In this document: one piece after another, positions 1 to 8,821 of the stretch
Layout: the number at the start of each line of letters is the position of its first letter
Position numbering within the stretch: the stretch's first letter is position 1
From: Phyllobacterium zundukense
GTDB lineage: Bacteria > Pseudomonadota > Alphaproteobacteria > Rhizobiales > Rhizobiaceae
Length of the DNA: 64,000 nt
Direction of reading: 5' to 3'
Assembly: GCF_002764115.1 (NCBI RefSeq)
Contig: NZ_CP017945.1
Coordinates: forward strand, 124,001 to 188,000
The notes under the pieces: model-generated
Told to the model about the DNA's origin: nothing
The model's database searches: none
The model's input: only the letters and a program-made list of their open reading frames with translations
Made by a program: the position numbers and the translations under genes

Positions 1-710
1 CGTGGCTCGAATACATTGGCGTCGATCATCAGGAGCCAGAGGCCCGCTATGGGCTCGACCAGATAGGACGCGTCCATCAGCTGGTATACGTTCCGCCCGT
101 CGGCCGAGCGAACCGTATAGAGCCGTTTCGCAGGATCTTCATCTGTTCCGAACGGCGTTTCCCAATGCAGATCCGTCTGCCTGCGAAAGAAGCCGATATC
201 CGGCAGCGCCTGCAATCCCGCCGGATAGCCGGGGCAATACATCTTGCTGGTAACGACCATCCCGTCCGCATCGTCATCGACGAATTCACCGTCACTCGCG
301 GTGATCGTATAGGTGCCATCCTGATTGAGCAGGCGCTTGGCATGATGGCGGCCTTTGGGCCCAAAAATATCATGATTTCCGACAGTTGCGGTGAAAACGA
401 GCCCATGGTTTTGGCTGTAGCCATCGAGCAGCTTTCGCAGCGCAGCGAGGGTCGCCACCTGGCCGTCATCGGAATAGTCGCCGAGCAGGACGACATGCCT
501 TATTCCCCGCGCCACCACCGTATCCAATGCCGCCCGCAAGGCTTGATAGCTTTCGTTGAACACACGGGTCGAGCGCACCGTGTCCGTCAGCCGGCGCGCA
601 GTCATCCCGCGGCCGGCTATGTCTATGCCGTCAAAATCATAATCGCCATAGAGATCGTGAAAATGCGCATCGGCAATGACAGCAATCGGCGGGAATTTCG
701 AAGAAGACAT
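1..710 (-). CDS. Metallophosphoesterase, C-terminus cut by the window edge
   Basis: The reverse strand reads open from an ATG at 710 to the window edge (about 236 codons). The N-terminus begins MSSSKFPPIAVIADAHFHD, which supplies the D-x-H metal ligands. GDYSDDG and then GNHD follow, so three blocks of the calcineurin-like phosphoesterase fold are present in order. No signal peptide is seen. The family hydrolyses phosphomono- or diesters with a two-metal centre; the substrate here cannot be told. The gene is divergent from the MBL-fold hydrolase at 925, with about 210 bp between them. The fold is well supported and the precise activity unknown. Confidence 0.85.
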   Translation of the reverse strand, partial: MSSSKFPPIAVIADAHFHDLYGDYDFDGIDIAGRGMTARRLTDTVRSTRVFNESYQALRAALDTVVARGIRHVVLLGDYSDDGQVATLAALRKLLDGYSQNHGLVFTATVGNHDIFGPKGRHHAKRLLNQDGTYTITASDGEFVDDDADGMVVTSKMYCPGYPAGLQALPDIGFFRRQTDLHWETPFGTDEDPAKRLYTVRSADGRNVYQLMDASYLVEPIAGLWLLMIDANVFEP

Positions 711-924
711 GAATCAGGCATTCCGGGTGAACAGGTTCGCGAACTTATACATTTGTACCGATGATTGTCATAAAGCTTAAAAAACAAATCGCTATCGCCT
801 ACATATGGTCTGGCGCAGGTTTTTATTGCGCCATTGACAAATAAAACGAAATCCAAGTCTCGCATAACGAATGCAGTTTGGTTACGATGCCCCTAAAAAT
901 GGGGAATTGGGTGTAAAGAGCATA

Positions 925-1755
925 ATGAACGACGAAATATTTCGGGTGAAATTCTGGGGAACGCGAGGAAGCGTTTCCGTATCGGGGCCCGAATTCACAC
1001 GATATGGCGGCAGCACCGCCTGCATCGAAGTCCAGTGCGGCAAACACAGGCTGATCTTCGATACAGGTTCCGGTGTGCGACAGGCAGGCGAAGCCTTAAC
1101 GCAAGAAGGTATCGACCATATCGATATCCTGTTCACCCATTGCCACTATGACCACATTATCGGACTTCCCTATTTTTCACCGTTATACAATCCGATGATG
1201 AATGTGCGACTGTGGTCCGGGCATCTGGCCGGGATCATGACCACGCGCGAAATGGTCAAGCAGTTCATGCGTCCGCCATGGTTTCCCGTCGAGCCCGAAA
1301 TCTGCAAGGCCAGTCTCGGCTTCCGCGATTTCCGCTCCGGCGACGTGCTCACGCCATTTGAAGGCATCAAGATACGCACCGACAGCCTCAATCATCCAGG
1401 CGGTTGCATAGGCTATCGCATCGAATGGGCAGGCCGCGTGCTGGCGCTGATCTACGATACCGAGCACGAGGCCGGAAAACTTGATCCTGCCGTGATGAAA
1501 CTCATCAAGGGTGCCGACCTCGTCGTCTACGACTGCACCTATACGGAAGACGAGATGCCGCGGAGGTTCGGCTACGGCCATTCTACCTGGCAGCACGGCG
1601 TATTGCTGGCGGAGGCAGCGAAGATCGGCAAACTTGCGCTGTTCCACCATGCGCCGTCGCGGACTGATGACGAGCTCGACGCGTTCGAACGGCTGGCGAA
1701 GAAAAGTTTCTCAGGCGCTTTCGCTGCCCGCGACTTTCAGGTGATCGACCTCTAG
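925..1755 (+). CDS. MBL-fold metallo-hydrolase
   Basis: A 276-residue protein of the metallo-beta-lactamase fold. The zinc motif THCHYDH (H72, H74, D76, H77) follows a strand with FDTGSGVR, and a later LIYDTEHE and FHHAPSRTDDE supply further likely ligands. The N-terminal FWGTRGSVSVSG resembles cyclic-phosphodiesterase-like MBL proteins. An upstream in-frame ATG at 871 exists, but the ATG at 925 sits after AAAGAG and directly before the conserved FWGTRGS block, so it is preferred. The last four bases overlap the stop of the convergent deacetylase gene. The substrate is unknown. Confidence 0.85.
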   Translation: MNDEIFRVKFWGTRGSVSVSGPEFTRYGGSTACIEVQCGKHRLIFDTGSGVRQAGEALTQEGIDHIDILFTHCHYDHIIGLPYFSPLYNPMMNVRLWSGHLAGIMTTREMVKQFMRPPWFPVEPEICKASLGFRDFRSGDVLTPFEGIKIRTDSLNHPGGCIGYRIEWAGRVLALIYDTEHEAGKLDPAVMKLIKGADLVVYDCTYTEDEMPRRFGYGHSTWQHGVLLAEAAKIGKLALFHHAPSRTDDELDAFERLAKKSFSGAFAARDFQVIDL

Positions 1756-2513
1756 AGCAAGTTTTGCGGCTCCCGGATCGAGACCCAGCGGCCACCCGGT
1801 GTTTCCCTCGTCACTGCGAAAAGAGCCCGCAGGAACGCCCAAGCCGACTCATCATGCACCAGATGGTGGGTTAGGATGCCAACCGGCTCGTTGCTGCCGT
1901 CAAAGCGCTGCTGCAATTCCCTGACAATCGCCGCAACCAGTTCGCCATGATCGCGGCAGCCCCGCGTGCCATGCCAGTCCATCGGATCCACATGCGTGTT
2001 GATCAGCGGCAGGAAAGCCGCCTGTTTCGCCTTTGCCGGACCGAACACCGACAAGGCTTCAAAGCCTAGCCCCGGTAACTCGGGCAAGAGCAGCGGATCG
2101 ATGCGGTTCCACGGCGGCACCAAGACCGGCACAAGCTGTTTTGAAAATTGCTGTTCGAGCAGTCCAAAGCCATCGCGGAGTTGCCCTGTCATCGTAATCA
2201 GCGACCGATGCGGTCCAAGTTCCTGCTTTTTCTCGTCCGAAGGCGCGTGGTTTTCGTGCGACCAGCCATGCACGGCCACGGTGACACTGTCTTCTTCCAC
2301 CAATCGCTCTGAAAGCGCTTGCTCCACATGCGCCGGGATCACCGCCAGCGTCAGCGGCACGGCATAGTCTTTACCCAGCGTCAGCAGCCGCTCCAGCGCA
2401 TCGGTCGGTTTGACAGCATCGTCATCGCGCAGCCAGAACCGGGCACTGCGGTTCGCATGAATCCAGCGCGCGAGTTCGGCCCGCAGCGGCTGCCATATTT
2501 GATCGTCCGTCAT
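1752..2513 (-). CDS. Polysaccharide deacetylase family protein
   Basis: A 253-residue protein with the metal-binding pattern of NodB-type deacetylases in a divergent form: RDDDA near residue 30, HGWSHENH in the middle, PPWNR after it, and a late THHLVHD. These correspond to the aspartate, the H-x3-H and the catalytic-base motifs. No signal peptide is visible. It follows the glycosyltransferase gene with a four-base ATGA overlap, so the two are translationally coupled and probably act on one glycan. The exact substrate is not predictable. Confidence 0.75.
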   Translation of the reverse strand: MTDDQIWQPLRAELARWIHANRSARFWLRDDDAVKPTDALERLLTLGKDYAVPLTLAVIPAHVEQALSERLVEEDSVTVAVHGWSHENHAPSDEKKQELGPHRSLITMTGQLRDGFGLLEQQFSKQLVPVLVPPWNRIDPLLLPELPGLGFEALSVFGPAKAKQAAFLPLINTHVDPMDWHGTRGCRDHGELVAAIVRELQQRFDGSNEPVGILTHHLVHDESAWAFLRALFAVTRETPGGRWVSIREPQNLL

Positions 2514-3604
2514 CCGCCCCGCCCTGCATAGTCCCGTATCAATTGATCAAGCCGTTTTGCTGCAACCTCCAGCGAACGCTCTTGCAGGATGAAGCGCCGC
2601 GCCGCGCGACCCATCACAGCGCGTCGCTCGTCATTATCGAGCATCTGCACGACGGCATCGGCATAGGCTTTTGTATCGCCCGCTACTGTCAGCGTACCCG
2701 TCACGCCATCCCTGATCACTTCCGGTACACCGGCCGTCGCCTGCGCAACCACCGGCAGCCCTGCGGCCTGCGCTTCCATATAGGCGATGCCGTAAGCCTC
2801 GCCCGTGCCAGGCCAGACATAGGTGCCGCCCTGATAGAGAAGGTCCGCAACCTCGCTGGCCTGCCTCTCACCCAGCCATTCGATCCGGTCATCGCCGAAT
2901 CTTGCGAACATTGCCCGCACTTCGTCCCGCGCCGGGCCATCGCCAATGACCGACAATCTCCACGGCTTGCCATCGATGAGAGCCAGCGCGCCGGCGAGCA
3001 TTCTGTAGCTTTCGAGTTTGTCTCCCGGCCGCATCATCGCAATCGTGACCAGCCGCTGCGGATTCTGCTTCGCCGGTTCAGCGCGAAATGCCGAAACGTC
3101 GATGAACGGTTGCAGCCGCGCCAGACGTGCCTCCGGAGCACCAGCGGCAAGCCCCGACTCATCCCGCTCTGTAAAACAGATATTCACCGCCGCCTGACGC
3201 ACGGCGTCGATCACGAGCGACTGCAGTCCGGCCCATCCCCCGTCATTGCGACGCTTGGACCAGGACGCTTCAGCAGTCACATAAGGAATGTTGAGCGCCG
3301 CTGCGAGCGACGGCCCGATCAGGTCGGGTGCCTTGTAATAGGGATGGTAGCAGAACCAGAGATCGGGCTTGTTGCCCCCGCGCCAGTGGCTGGCCAACCG
3401 CTTCATCTCCTGCTTGGCCATTACCGCCACCTGCTCACGCCCGCCTGCCTCAGGCGTGGCAGTGAAGCTTCGCAGCTCCGAAGCAACCTCAATGCTGTGC
3501 CCCGCCAATCGCAGGGCGGCGATCAGCAGCCGCGCCATCTGCCGGTCGCCCGATGGCACCGGATGATTGGGCGATTTGAGGGGTGCGTAGAAGGCAATGT
3601 CCAT
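2510..3604 (-). CDS. Glycosyltransferase family 4 protein
   Basis: A 364-residue GT-B glycosyltransferase. The C-terminal half carries the donor-binding signature of family GT4 (EAYGIAYMEAQAAGLPVVAQ, then GVPEVIRDGVTG), and the N-terminal half has the usual FCYHPYYKAP acceptor-side loop. It probably transfers a sugar from a nucleotide donor at the cytosolic membrane face. It is co-transcribed with the downstream deacetylase (ATGA overlap) and starts 19 bp after the yoeB stop, so it may also be read from the toxin-antitoxin promoter. The glycan made is unknown. Confidence 0.85.
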   Translation of the reverse strand: MDIAFYAPLKSPNHPVPSGDRQMARLLIAALRLAGHSIEVASELRSFTATPEAGGREQVAVMAKQEMKRLASHWRGGNKPDLWFCYHPYYKAPDLIGPSLAAALNIPYVTAEASWSKRRNDGGWAGLQSLVIDAVRQAAVNICFTERDESGLAAGAPEARLARLQPFIDVSAFRAEPAKQNPQRLVTIAMMRPGDKLESYRMLAGALALIDGKPWRLSVIGDGPARDEVRAMFARFGDDRIEWLGERQASEVADLLYQGGTYVWPGTGEAYGIAYMEAQAAGLPVVAQATAGVPEVIRDGVTGTLTVAGDTKAYADAVVQMLDNDERRAVMGRAARRFILQERSLEVAAKRLDQLIRDYAGRGG

Positions 3605-3623
3605 GTATGCGCTTTGTCAGCCC

Positions 3624-3896
3624 TCAGGTTCCATAATGAAACCGGCAAGCGGTGATTTCCAATGCTTGCGTATCGGCTTTTCCCGAAACGCGATATACCA
3701 GACGATGTTCATGGTTGATGCGGCGGGACCACCAGCCCGACATCTCATTGCGAAGAGGCTCTGGTTTCCCAATACCCTGAAATGGATGCCGCTCCGTGTC
3801 GCGGATCAACTCATTGATCCGCTTGAGAATCTTGTCACCCATCTGTTGCCAATAAAGGTAATCTTGCCAGCCGCGTTCGGTCCACGTGAGCCTCAC
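3624..3896 (-). CDS. yoeB: YoeB-type mRNA interferase toxin
   Basis: A 90-residue protein matching the Txe/YoeB family over its whole length: it starts MRLTWTERGWQDYLYWQ, has the KRINELIRDTERHPF helix, GIGKPEPL, the HRLVYRV strand, and ends in RFHYGT. The terminal His-Tyr and the Glu and Arg of the central strands are the family's catalytic residues. YoeB toxins cleave mRNA at the ribosomal A site. The start overlaps the antitoxin stop by four bases. The length is typical and the pair looks intact. Confidence 0.93.
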   Translation of the reverse strand: MRLTWTERGWQDYLYWQQMGDKILKRINELIRDTERHPFQGIGKPEPLRNEMSGWWSRRINHEHRLVYRVSGKADTQALEITACRFHYGT

Positions 3897-4147
3897 GGTT
3901 CAATCAAATCCCGTTCCGTAAGCTTGCCGGCATTGGCGTCAGCAATCGATTCCCGCAAATGGCGTGCGTTCGCGGGTGTGCTGAGAAGATAAAGCGTCTC
4001 CTTCATGCCCTCCCATTCTGACAATGGAATAATGACCATAGGATCATGATTCTGACGCGTCACCACCATCTCAACGCGATCTGCTTCGATCCTGTCGAAA
4101 TGCGTTGCAAGATTGTTGCGCAACTCCGTGAATGTAACTTGTGCCAT
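3893..4147 (-). CDS. yefM: YefM-type antitoxin (Phd/YefM family)
   Basis: An 84-residue antitoxin, first gene of the pair. The N-terminus MAQVTFTELRNNLATHFDRI is the DNA-binding part of the Phd/YefM fold, followed by VVTRQNHDPMVIIPLSEWEGMKET and an acidic C-terminal tail that would wrap the toxin. AGGAGAG lies four bases before the ATG. Two TGTAC elements just upstream look like the autoregulatory operator. It neutralises YoeB and represses the operon. Clear family assignment. Confidence 0.93.
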   Translation of the reverse strand: MAQVTFTELRNNLATHFDRIEADRVEMVVTRQNHDPMVIIPLSEWEGMKETLYLLSTPANARHLRESIADANAGKLTERDLIEP

Positions 4148-4159
4148 GAAACTCTCCTA

Positions 4160-4177
4160 TGTACAGAAATATGTACG
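4160..4177 (-). promoter_or_regulatory. Candidate YefM-YoeB operator
   Basis: TGTACA at 4160-4165 and TGTACG at 4172-4177 lie 13-30 bp before the yefM start, 12 bp apart. The core TGTACA is the known half of the palindromes bound by YefM in Escherichia coli. Placement and spacing fit autorepression. The second copy differs by one base. Confidence 0.6.
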
Positions 4178-4370
4178 CTATCATTGAAATTTGCAAGGCA
4201 CCGAATCAAGGCTGAACCGTTCTAACGATTATTTGATACCCCGACGCAATCTTCGCTGCTTAAAAAGCCATCTTTTCGAACGAGCGCTAGCAAGCAATTC
4301 AGGACACAGTGTTCATCTCGCCAAATCATTATTCGTCGCTTAAATTGATTCGACATAAATCAAGGTATTC

Positions 4371-6076
4371 ATGACAGCAGCCACATCAGCGCCCCGCTCT
4401 TCCGAACGAACCCTGCGCAGGGCACGACTGGTTTCGGGTTTGATTATGCTGGTCTTTGTGACATTGCATCTGAGCAATCACGCGCTGAACCTCATTTCCC
4501 TCACGAGGAAGGACGGCTGTGGTTCACAGCAATCTGGCGCAATCCCGTAGGCACTTTTCTTCTCTATGGCGCGGTATTCGTGCACGTTACGCTTGTCATG
4601 CGATCGCTCTATTTGCACCGCACCCTCGTCATGCCAATGCGCGAGGCAATGCAGGTCATTCTTGGACTGCTCATCCCCCTCCTCATTATCGATCATGTCA
4701 TAGCGACGCGTGTGCGCTTCGAAATGATGGGGCTACAGGATAGCTACGAGGCTATCATACGCACGCTATGGATAGAGTCCCCCATGAGTGGTTTGCGTCA
4801 GTCAATAGCACTCATCGTCATCTGGGCGCACGGATGTATCGGGGTGCATTTCTGGCTGCGCTATCGTGACTGGTATTACAGGGCGGCGCCAATCCTTCTC
4901 ACATTCGCCATTCTCCTGCCGGTCCTCGCCCTGCTTGGCTTTGCCGACACCGGACGGATTCTCGAAAGTGAGCCGGTTCAATCCAGCTATGGCAGTGGCT
5001 CTACAAGGGCTTCTGGCTCGGCTGGATATAGCCACGGGACGGTCGAAGCGCGGATGCAACGGGTTCAGATGGCCAAATACTCGCTCTATGGCGGATTTGC
5101 CGGTGCCTTGATGATCGTCTTTGCCATGCGTACAGGCCGCAGCTGGCGCGAGCGCGCCAACCAGATCGAAATTCGTTATCCTGAAGGCGAAACCGTACGT
5201 GTTCCGCGCGGCTTCAGCGTGCTCGAGGCGAGCCGCCTGGGCGGCATCCCGCATTATGCTGTGTGTGGCGGCAAGGGACGTTGTTCCACCTGCCGTGTCC
5301 AGGTTGTCGAGGGCGCGGCGGCATTGCCGCCGCCGGAATCGATGGAACAGGCAACCTTGAACCGGATCGGCGCAGATCCTGGTGTGCGGCTAGCCTGCCA
5401 ACTTCATCCGATGAGTAACATCAGCGTTGTCCCGCTGCTTGCGCCAAGCATCGACACGACTGTTCCGGTTGGCAGTCAGCAAACCAATCCGGGCCGGGAA
5501 CAGGAGATCGCCATCCTCTTCTGCGATATACGAAGCTTCACCATGCTCACCGAGGCGCGTCTTCCGTACGACATCGTCTTCCTGCTCAATCGCTATTTCG
5601 CCATTGTTGGTCAGGCTGTGGAAAGGTCTGGCGGCCGGCTGGACAAATTCATCGGCGATGGTGCCATGGCTCTGTTCGGTCTCAGCGGCTCGCCGGAAGA
5701 GGCCTGCCGCAATGCGCTCAAGGCCGCAGCAATAATCATACGCGAAATCGAACGGCTCAATGACGAACTGGCGGGCGAACTTTCCGCACCGCTTCGCGTT
5801 GCAATTGGCATCCACAGCGGCCCCGCTATCGTCGGCCGCATGGGCTATGGATCGGTGAAGAACCTTACCGCCATTGGCGACACGGTCAACGTCGCGAGCC
5901 GCCTGGAAACCGTCGCCAAGGAACTTGATGCAACAGTTGTCGTGTCGGAACCGACAATCGTTCTGGCAGGTTCGAATACCGACGAACTTGAAAGTCAGGA
6001 GATTGCGATCCGCGGGCGGGCGGAGCCTCTGCGGGTCTATATCATTCCCCAGGAATTGAGTGCGCGATTCACTTGA
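4371..6076 (+). pseudogene. Membrane-anchored ferredoxin-adenylate/guanylate cyclase, frameshifted near its N-terminus
   Basis: From ATG 4371 (AAGG before it) the frame reads MTAATSAPRSSERTLRRAR, a membrane segment and LHLSNHALNLISLT, then hits TAG at 4554. The protein clearly continues one frame back from about 4505 (EEGRLWFTAIWRNPVGTFLL) to 6076. A net loss of one base (or seven) near 4500-4507 explains this. The downstream open part (from ATG 4580, 498 aa) still holds several membrane helices, a 2Fe-2S ferredoxin domain (CGGKGRCSTCRVQ, later LACQLHP) and a class III cyclase domain (CDIRSFT, KFIGDGAMALFG, NVASRLE). The intact family protein would make cyclic nucleotide at the inner membrane. 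It may be a true pseudogene, a sequencing error, or still partly expressed. Confidence 0.75.
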
Positions 6077-6108
6077 GGATTTACCGATGGTTGGCCACAC
6101 GTGAATGA

Positions 6109-6495
6109 ATCTTAGCCGCCAGTGCGGTTGTCGCGCGTCTCCTGACTTGCATGGGGCTGTTGGTTGGCCTGAGCTTGCCGATGTTTGGCATCACCCACGT
6201 TCTCGCTTCCTTGGACCTTGCATGTTCATCGGCATAGGCAATGGGTTGACCATGCCCGCGGCAAACACGGGCGTGCTCTCCGTGCATGCCGATCTCGCGG
6301 GAACCGCTGGGATTGGCAGCCGCGATGAGCATCGCTGGCGCAGCGCTCATAGCTTCGATCGCCGGTCTGTTTCTTGCGCGGTCAGGTACGATCCATGCTT
6401 TGTTCATTACGATGCTGATACCGGCGTCGCTCGCATTGTTGGCGGCACTTGTCGACTGGCGTGCTTCCAAGCCTATCGCAACCAACGCGAACTGA
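6109..6495 (+). pseudogene. Remnant of an MFS (Bcr/CflA-like) transporter C-terminus
   Basis: Three consecutive pieces of one membrane protein lie in alternating frames. The first is LLTCMGLLVGLSLPMFGITHVLA (frame of 6109), the second FIGIGNGLTMPAANTGVLS (frame of 6105), and the third GLAAAMSIAGAALIASIAG followed by PASLALLAALVDWR (frame of 6286). Together they read like the last helices of a drug-efflux MFS protein. Two compensating frameshifts and the missing N-terminal two thirds mark it as a decayed gene. No start codon or ribosome-binding site is associated. It fills the gap between the cyclase and the FkbM gene. Confidence 0.65.
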
Positions 6496-6554
6496 CTTTA
6501 CATCGTTTTGATAATGGGATTGAGCTATCTGCGTAGATGGGTAAGGCTCAATCA

Positions 6555-7427
6555 ATGTTCGCAAAAAAGTCGATCCGTCGGCAACTGCACAAATTTAGAA
6601 ACCGCCTGGCCGGAAAGTTCTTCGACACGCGCTATGGCCGCGAGCTGTTGATCAACGCGATAGGCCCCCGCGTTCTGACCATGACCGTCGATTGCGGCGA
6701 CCATATGATGAGTTTTTCACCCACCGACTATATCGGCAAGAAAATCTTCCGAAAGGGCAATTTCGAACGGGATCATGTCGATCGGCTGCTCGCCATCCTC
6801 CGGGAGCGGCAGCTTTTGCGCGAAGTCAGCACGCTGCTCGAACTGGGCGGCAATATCGGCACGCAGACCGTTTATTTCGCTTTGAGTGCAGCCTTTTCAC
6901 GCATCGTCAGCGTCGAGCCCGACCCGCGAAATTTTGAACTGCTGCGAACCAATATCGCCCAGAACAAGCTTGAAGATTTGGTGACGCTCGTCAATTCAGC
7001 TGCCGGTGAGAGCGAAGGCCAGCTCGATTTTTTTCAGCATCGGAACAATTACGGCAAGAGCAGCGCGTTTCGGCATAGTGCGACCGATCGCAAGATCGTT
7101 GTTCCAGTCAGGCCTGTCAGCAATATCCTTGCTGACACCGGCACCACATTGGATGAAGTCGGGCTGGTCTGGATGGATATCGAGGGCTACGAGCCCCTTG
7201 CCTGCCGATCGATGGAAAGCCTGCTCGCGCGCAGGGTCCCGCTTTATATGGAATTCTCACCTGTCTTCTACGGTCCGGAGCAAACGGCTAACTTCGTCGA
7301 CTATCTTTCCCGCTTCTACGAGGACTGCCTGATCTTTCGAGAGGACGACATCACTTCAGCGAAGGTCAAAAACATTCCTGTCACGGAGCAACAGTTCGAC
7401 CTACTTCTATTCGACACGGCGATATAG
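6555..7427 (+). CDS. FkbM family methyltransferase
   Basis: A 290-residue SAM-dependent methyltransferase of the FkbM family. The SAM-binding glycine motif is LLELGGNIGTQTVYFAL, followed by IVSVEPDPRNFELL and the FkbM-type WMDIEGYEPLA. Members usually O-methylate sugars or secondary metabolites. An upstream ATG at 6537 is in frame, but 6555 has AAGG eight bases before it and begins MFAKKS, so 6555 is chosen with modest certainty. The gene converges on the next methyltransferase, overlapping its end by 21 bp. The acceptor is unknown. Confidence 0.85.
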   Translation: MFAKKSIRRQLHKFRNRLAGKFFDTRYGRELLINAIGPRVLTMTVDCGDHMMSFSPTDYIGKKIFRKGNFERDHVDRLLAILRERQLLREVSTLLELGGNIGTQTVYFALSAAFSRIVSVEPDPRNFELLRTNIAQNKLEDLVTLVNSAAGESEGQLDFFQHRNNYGKSSAFRHSATDRKIVVPVRPVSNILADTGTTLDEVGLVWMDIEGYEPLACRSMESLLARRVPLYMEFSPVFYGPEQTANFVDYLSRFYEDCLIFREDDITSAKVKNIPVTEQQFDLLLFDTAI

Positions 7428-7889
7428 GAAGTAACGGCCTTTCTCGACCGTCGGCGGAAGCGGTAGCGGTTCAAGCTGCGGATGCTGCAACTCGAGGCCG
7501 CTGACCGCGAAACCATGCGGTGCAACGAGCCCAGCCATGAGTTGCGGTAACCAGGTTAGCGTCATCGCATCCTTTTCGTCATAACCCGTGCCTATATCGA
7601 CATGGACGAGAGCAGCATTGACGCCGATGAACTTCTGAGCAGTGTCCCTGATCTCACCAACGACCATATTTTCCGGATCAGGCGTCGAGGTCTTGTGCGA
7701 GCCAACAGCACGGTCGAAGACAATGATCTTTCGCTCGGGAAAGCATTCGCGCAAATGATCGAAGGTGCGGCCATTGCCGAGACCGAGCTCGAGCACGGGT
7801 CCGCCCAGTTCGTTCAACTGGCCGCTGAGGTGATTGAGAATTTCGCGTTGGGCCGTCATGCGGAAGATGAAACTGTCGAGTCGACTCAT
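7407..7889 (-). CDS. Class I SAM-dependent methyltransferase
   Basis: A 160-residue Rossmann methyltransferase. VLELGLGNGRTFDHLRECF is motif I and IIVFDRAVG motif II; ALVHVDIGTGYDEKD follows. The frame is open up to 8027, but the conserved protein begins at MSRLDSFIFRMTAQ, giving a start at 7889. It is small for the class, with no extra domain to indicate a substrate. The tail overlaps the convergent FkbM gene. Function beyond methyl transfer is not inferable. Confidence 0.75.
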   Translation of the reverse strand: MSRLDSFIFRMTAQREILNHLSGQLNELGGPVLELGLGNGRTFDHLRECFPERKIIVFDRAVGSHKTSTPDPENMVVGEIRDTAQKFIGVNAALVHVDIGTGYDEKDAMTLTWLPQLMAGLVAPHGFAVSGLELQHPQLEPLPLPPTVEKGRYFLYRRVE

Positions 7890-8164
7890 GAGATTTCGAT
7901 GTCCAATATTTCGATGCGGGTGGTCCGGCTTAGCATGGCGCTCACCCGGTGGTCGACGGCTGGTATGTCGCAGGGAAAGTTTGGAACAGAAGCCATCTGG
8001 GAGAGATTTGAAAGAGATTCGCACCATTCTTGCACATAAATCACCGAATCTCGGACAAAAAATCGTGATTCTCGCATAAGATTCTCTACTCCCGCTTGCA
8101 CATAGGTTGTTGACGGTTGCATTCCGCCGCGCTGGCGACGGCCTAATTATTTTGATTTAATAAC

Positions 8165-8194
8165 TTGACTCCTTTTATCATATTAAACTATAGC
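8165..8194 (+). promoter_or_regulatory. Promoter of the ECF sigma gene with overlapping iron box
   Basis: TTGACT (8165-8170), an 18 bp spacer and TATAGC (8189-8194) form a housekeeping promoter about 110 bp before the sigma factor start. TGACTCCTTTTATCA (8166-8180) overlaps the -35 box and fits the iron-responsive operator TGA-N9-TCA recognised by RirA in rhizobia. Its outer arms are otherwise not symmetrical, so it is a weaker match than the boxes at 14674 and 26003. A separate 8 bp inverted repeat (CGCACATT/AATGTGCG, 8226-8250) lies in the leader. The rest of the 7890-8302 gap shows nothing recognisable. Confidence 0.55.
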
Positions 8195-8302
8195 TGACGC
8201 CGCAACATTGACGACCCGATTTACTCGCACATTTCGAATAAGAATGTGCGCATTGGGGCTTTTATACCCTCATTGTACTCTATCAGCAAAAAGAATTCCA
8301 AA

Positions 8303-8821
8303 ATGGAAAAAGAACAAAATCTTTATGATGGAAATGTTCTTGTCGATGCATTGATGAAGTATAAACCGAAGCTTATAAAAATTGCTGATGGTGTTCTGCA
8401 TTCCCACGCACAATCGGAAGATATATTTCACGATGCTATCGTCAAGGCATGTACCATGCGATCCGACTGTATCCATTGCCCGGTCGGGTACGCCTGCCGC
8501 ATGGTCTACAATCTCGCCCTCGACGAAGCCCGCAAACGGTCCCATGAAAAGCTCAATATGATGCCTATCGACGGGGTGGAATCTATCCCCGCCCCAAGCG
8601 TCAATGCACTCGATTGCCTGGTGACCACAGAAACGCTGCGGGAAGTGCTTAACTCATTGAGAAGTCTGCCAAAACGCACGCATGACGCCTTTGTCCGCCA
8701 TCGCATAGACGGCATTCCGCAAAAGGATATTGCTGAAGAATTGGGGGTATCCAGAACTCTCGTTAACTTCATGATCAAGGATGCACACCGCGCCTGTCAG
8801 CAAACCCTCAATGCTGCATAA
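8303..8821 (+). CDS. Iron-starvation type ECF RNA polymerase sigma factor (FecI/PvdS/RpoI-like)
   Basis: A 172-residue sigma-70 family protein. Region 2 is recognisable around HAQSEDIFHDAIVKAC and ACRMVYNLALDEARKR, and region 4 carries the helix-turn-helix IPQKDIAEELGVSRTLVNFMIK. No FecR-like anti-sigma gene is adjacent, as for PvdS and RpoI, which are controlled by iron repressors instead. It faces the siderophore uptake operon and probably drives the divergent TAAAT-N16-CGT promoters at 18.5 kb. ATG 8303 is chosen because the in-frame start at 8246 adds an unconserved extension. It overlaps the convergent fhuB end by 14 bp. Moderately low G+C in the leader. Confidence 0.85.
   Translation: MEKEQNLYDGNVLVDALMKYKPKLIKIADGVLHSHAQSEDIFHDAIVKACTMRSDCIHCPVGYACRMVYNLALDEARKRSHEKLNMMPIDGVESIPAPSVNALDCLVTTETLREVLNSLRSLPKRTHDAFVRHRIDGIPQKDIAEELGVSRTLVNFMIKDAHRACQQTLNAA

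Noticed and set aside
165..764. 199-codon plus-strand open frame at the left edge
   Set aside because: It is antisense to the metallophosphoesterase, whose D-x-H, GDxxDDG and GNHD motifs lie in order on the minus strand.
2543..3655. 370-codon plus-strand open frame
   Set aside because: Antisense shadow of the GT4 glycosyltransferase; Arg/His-rich composition and no domain.
5390..6100. 236-codon minus-strand open frame
   Set aside because: Antisense to the cyclase domain, which has clear catalytic motifs on the plus strand.
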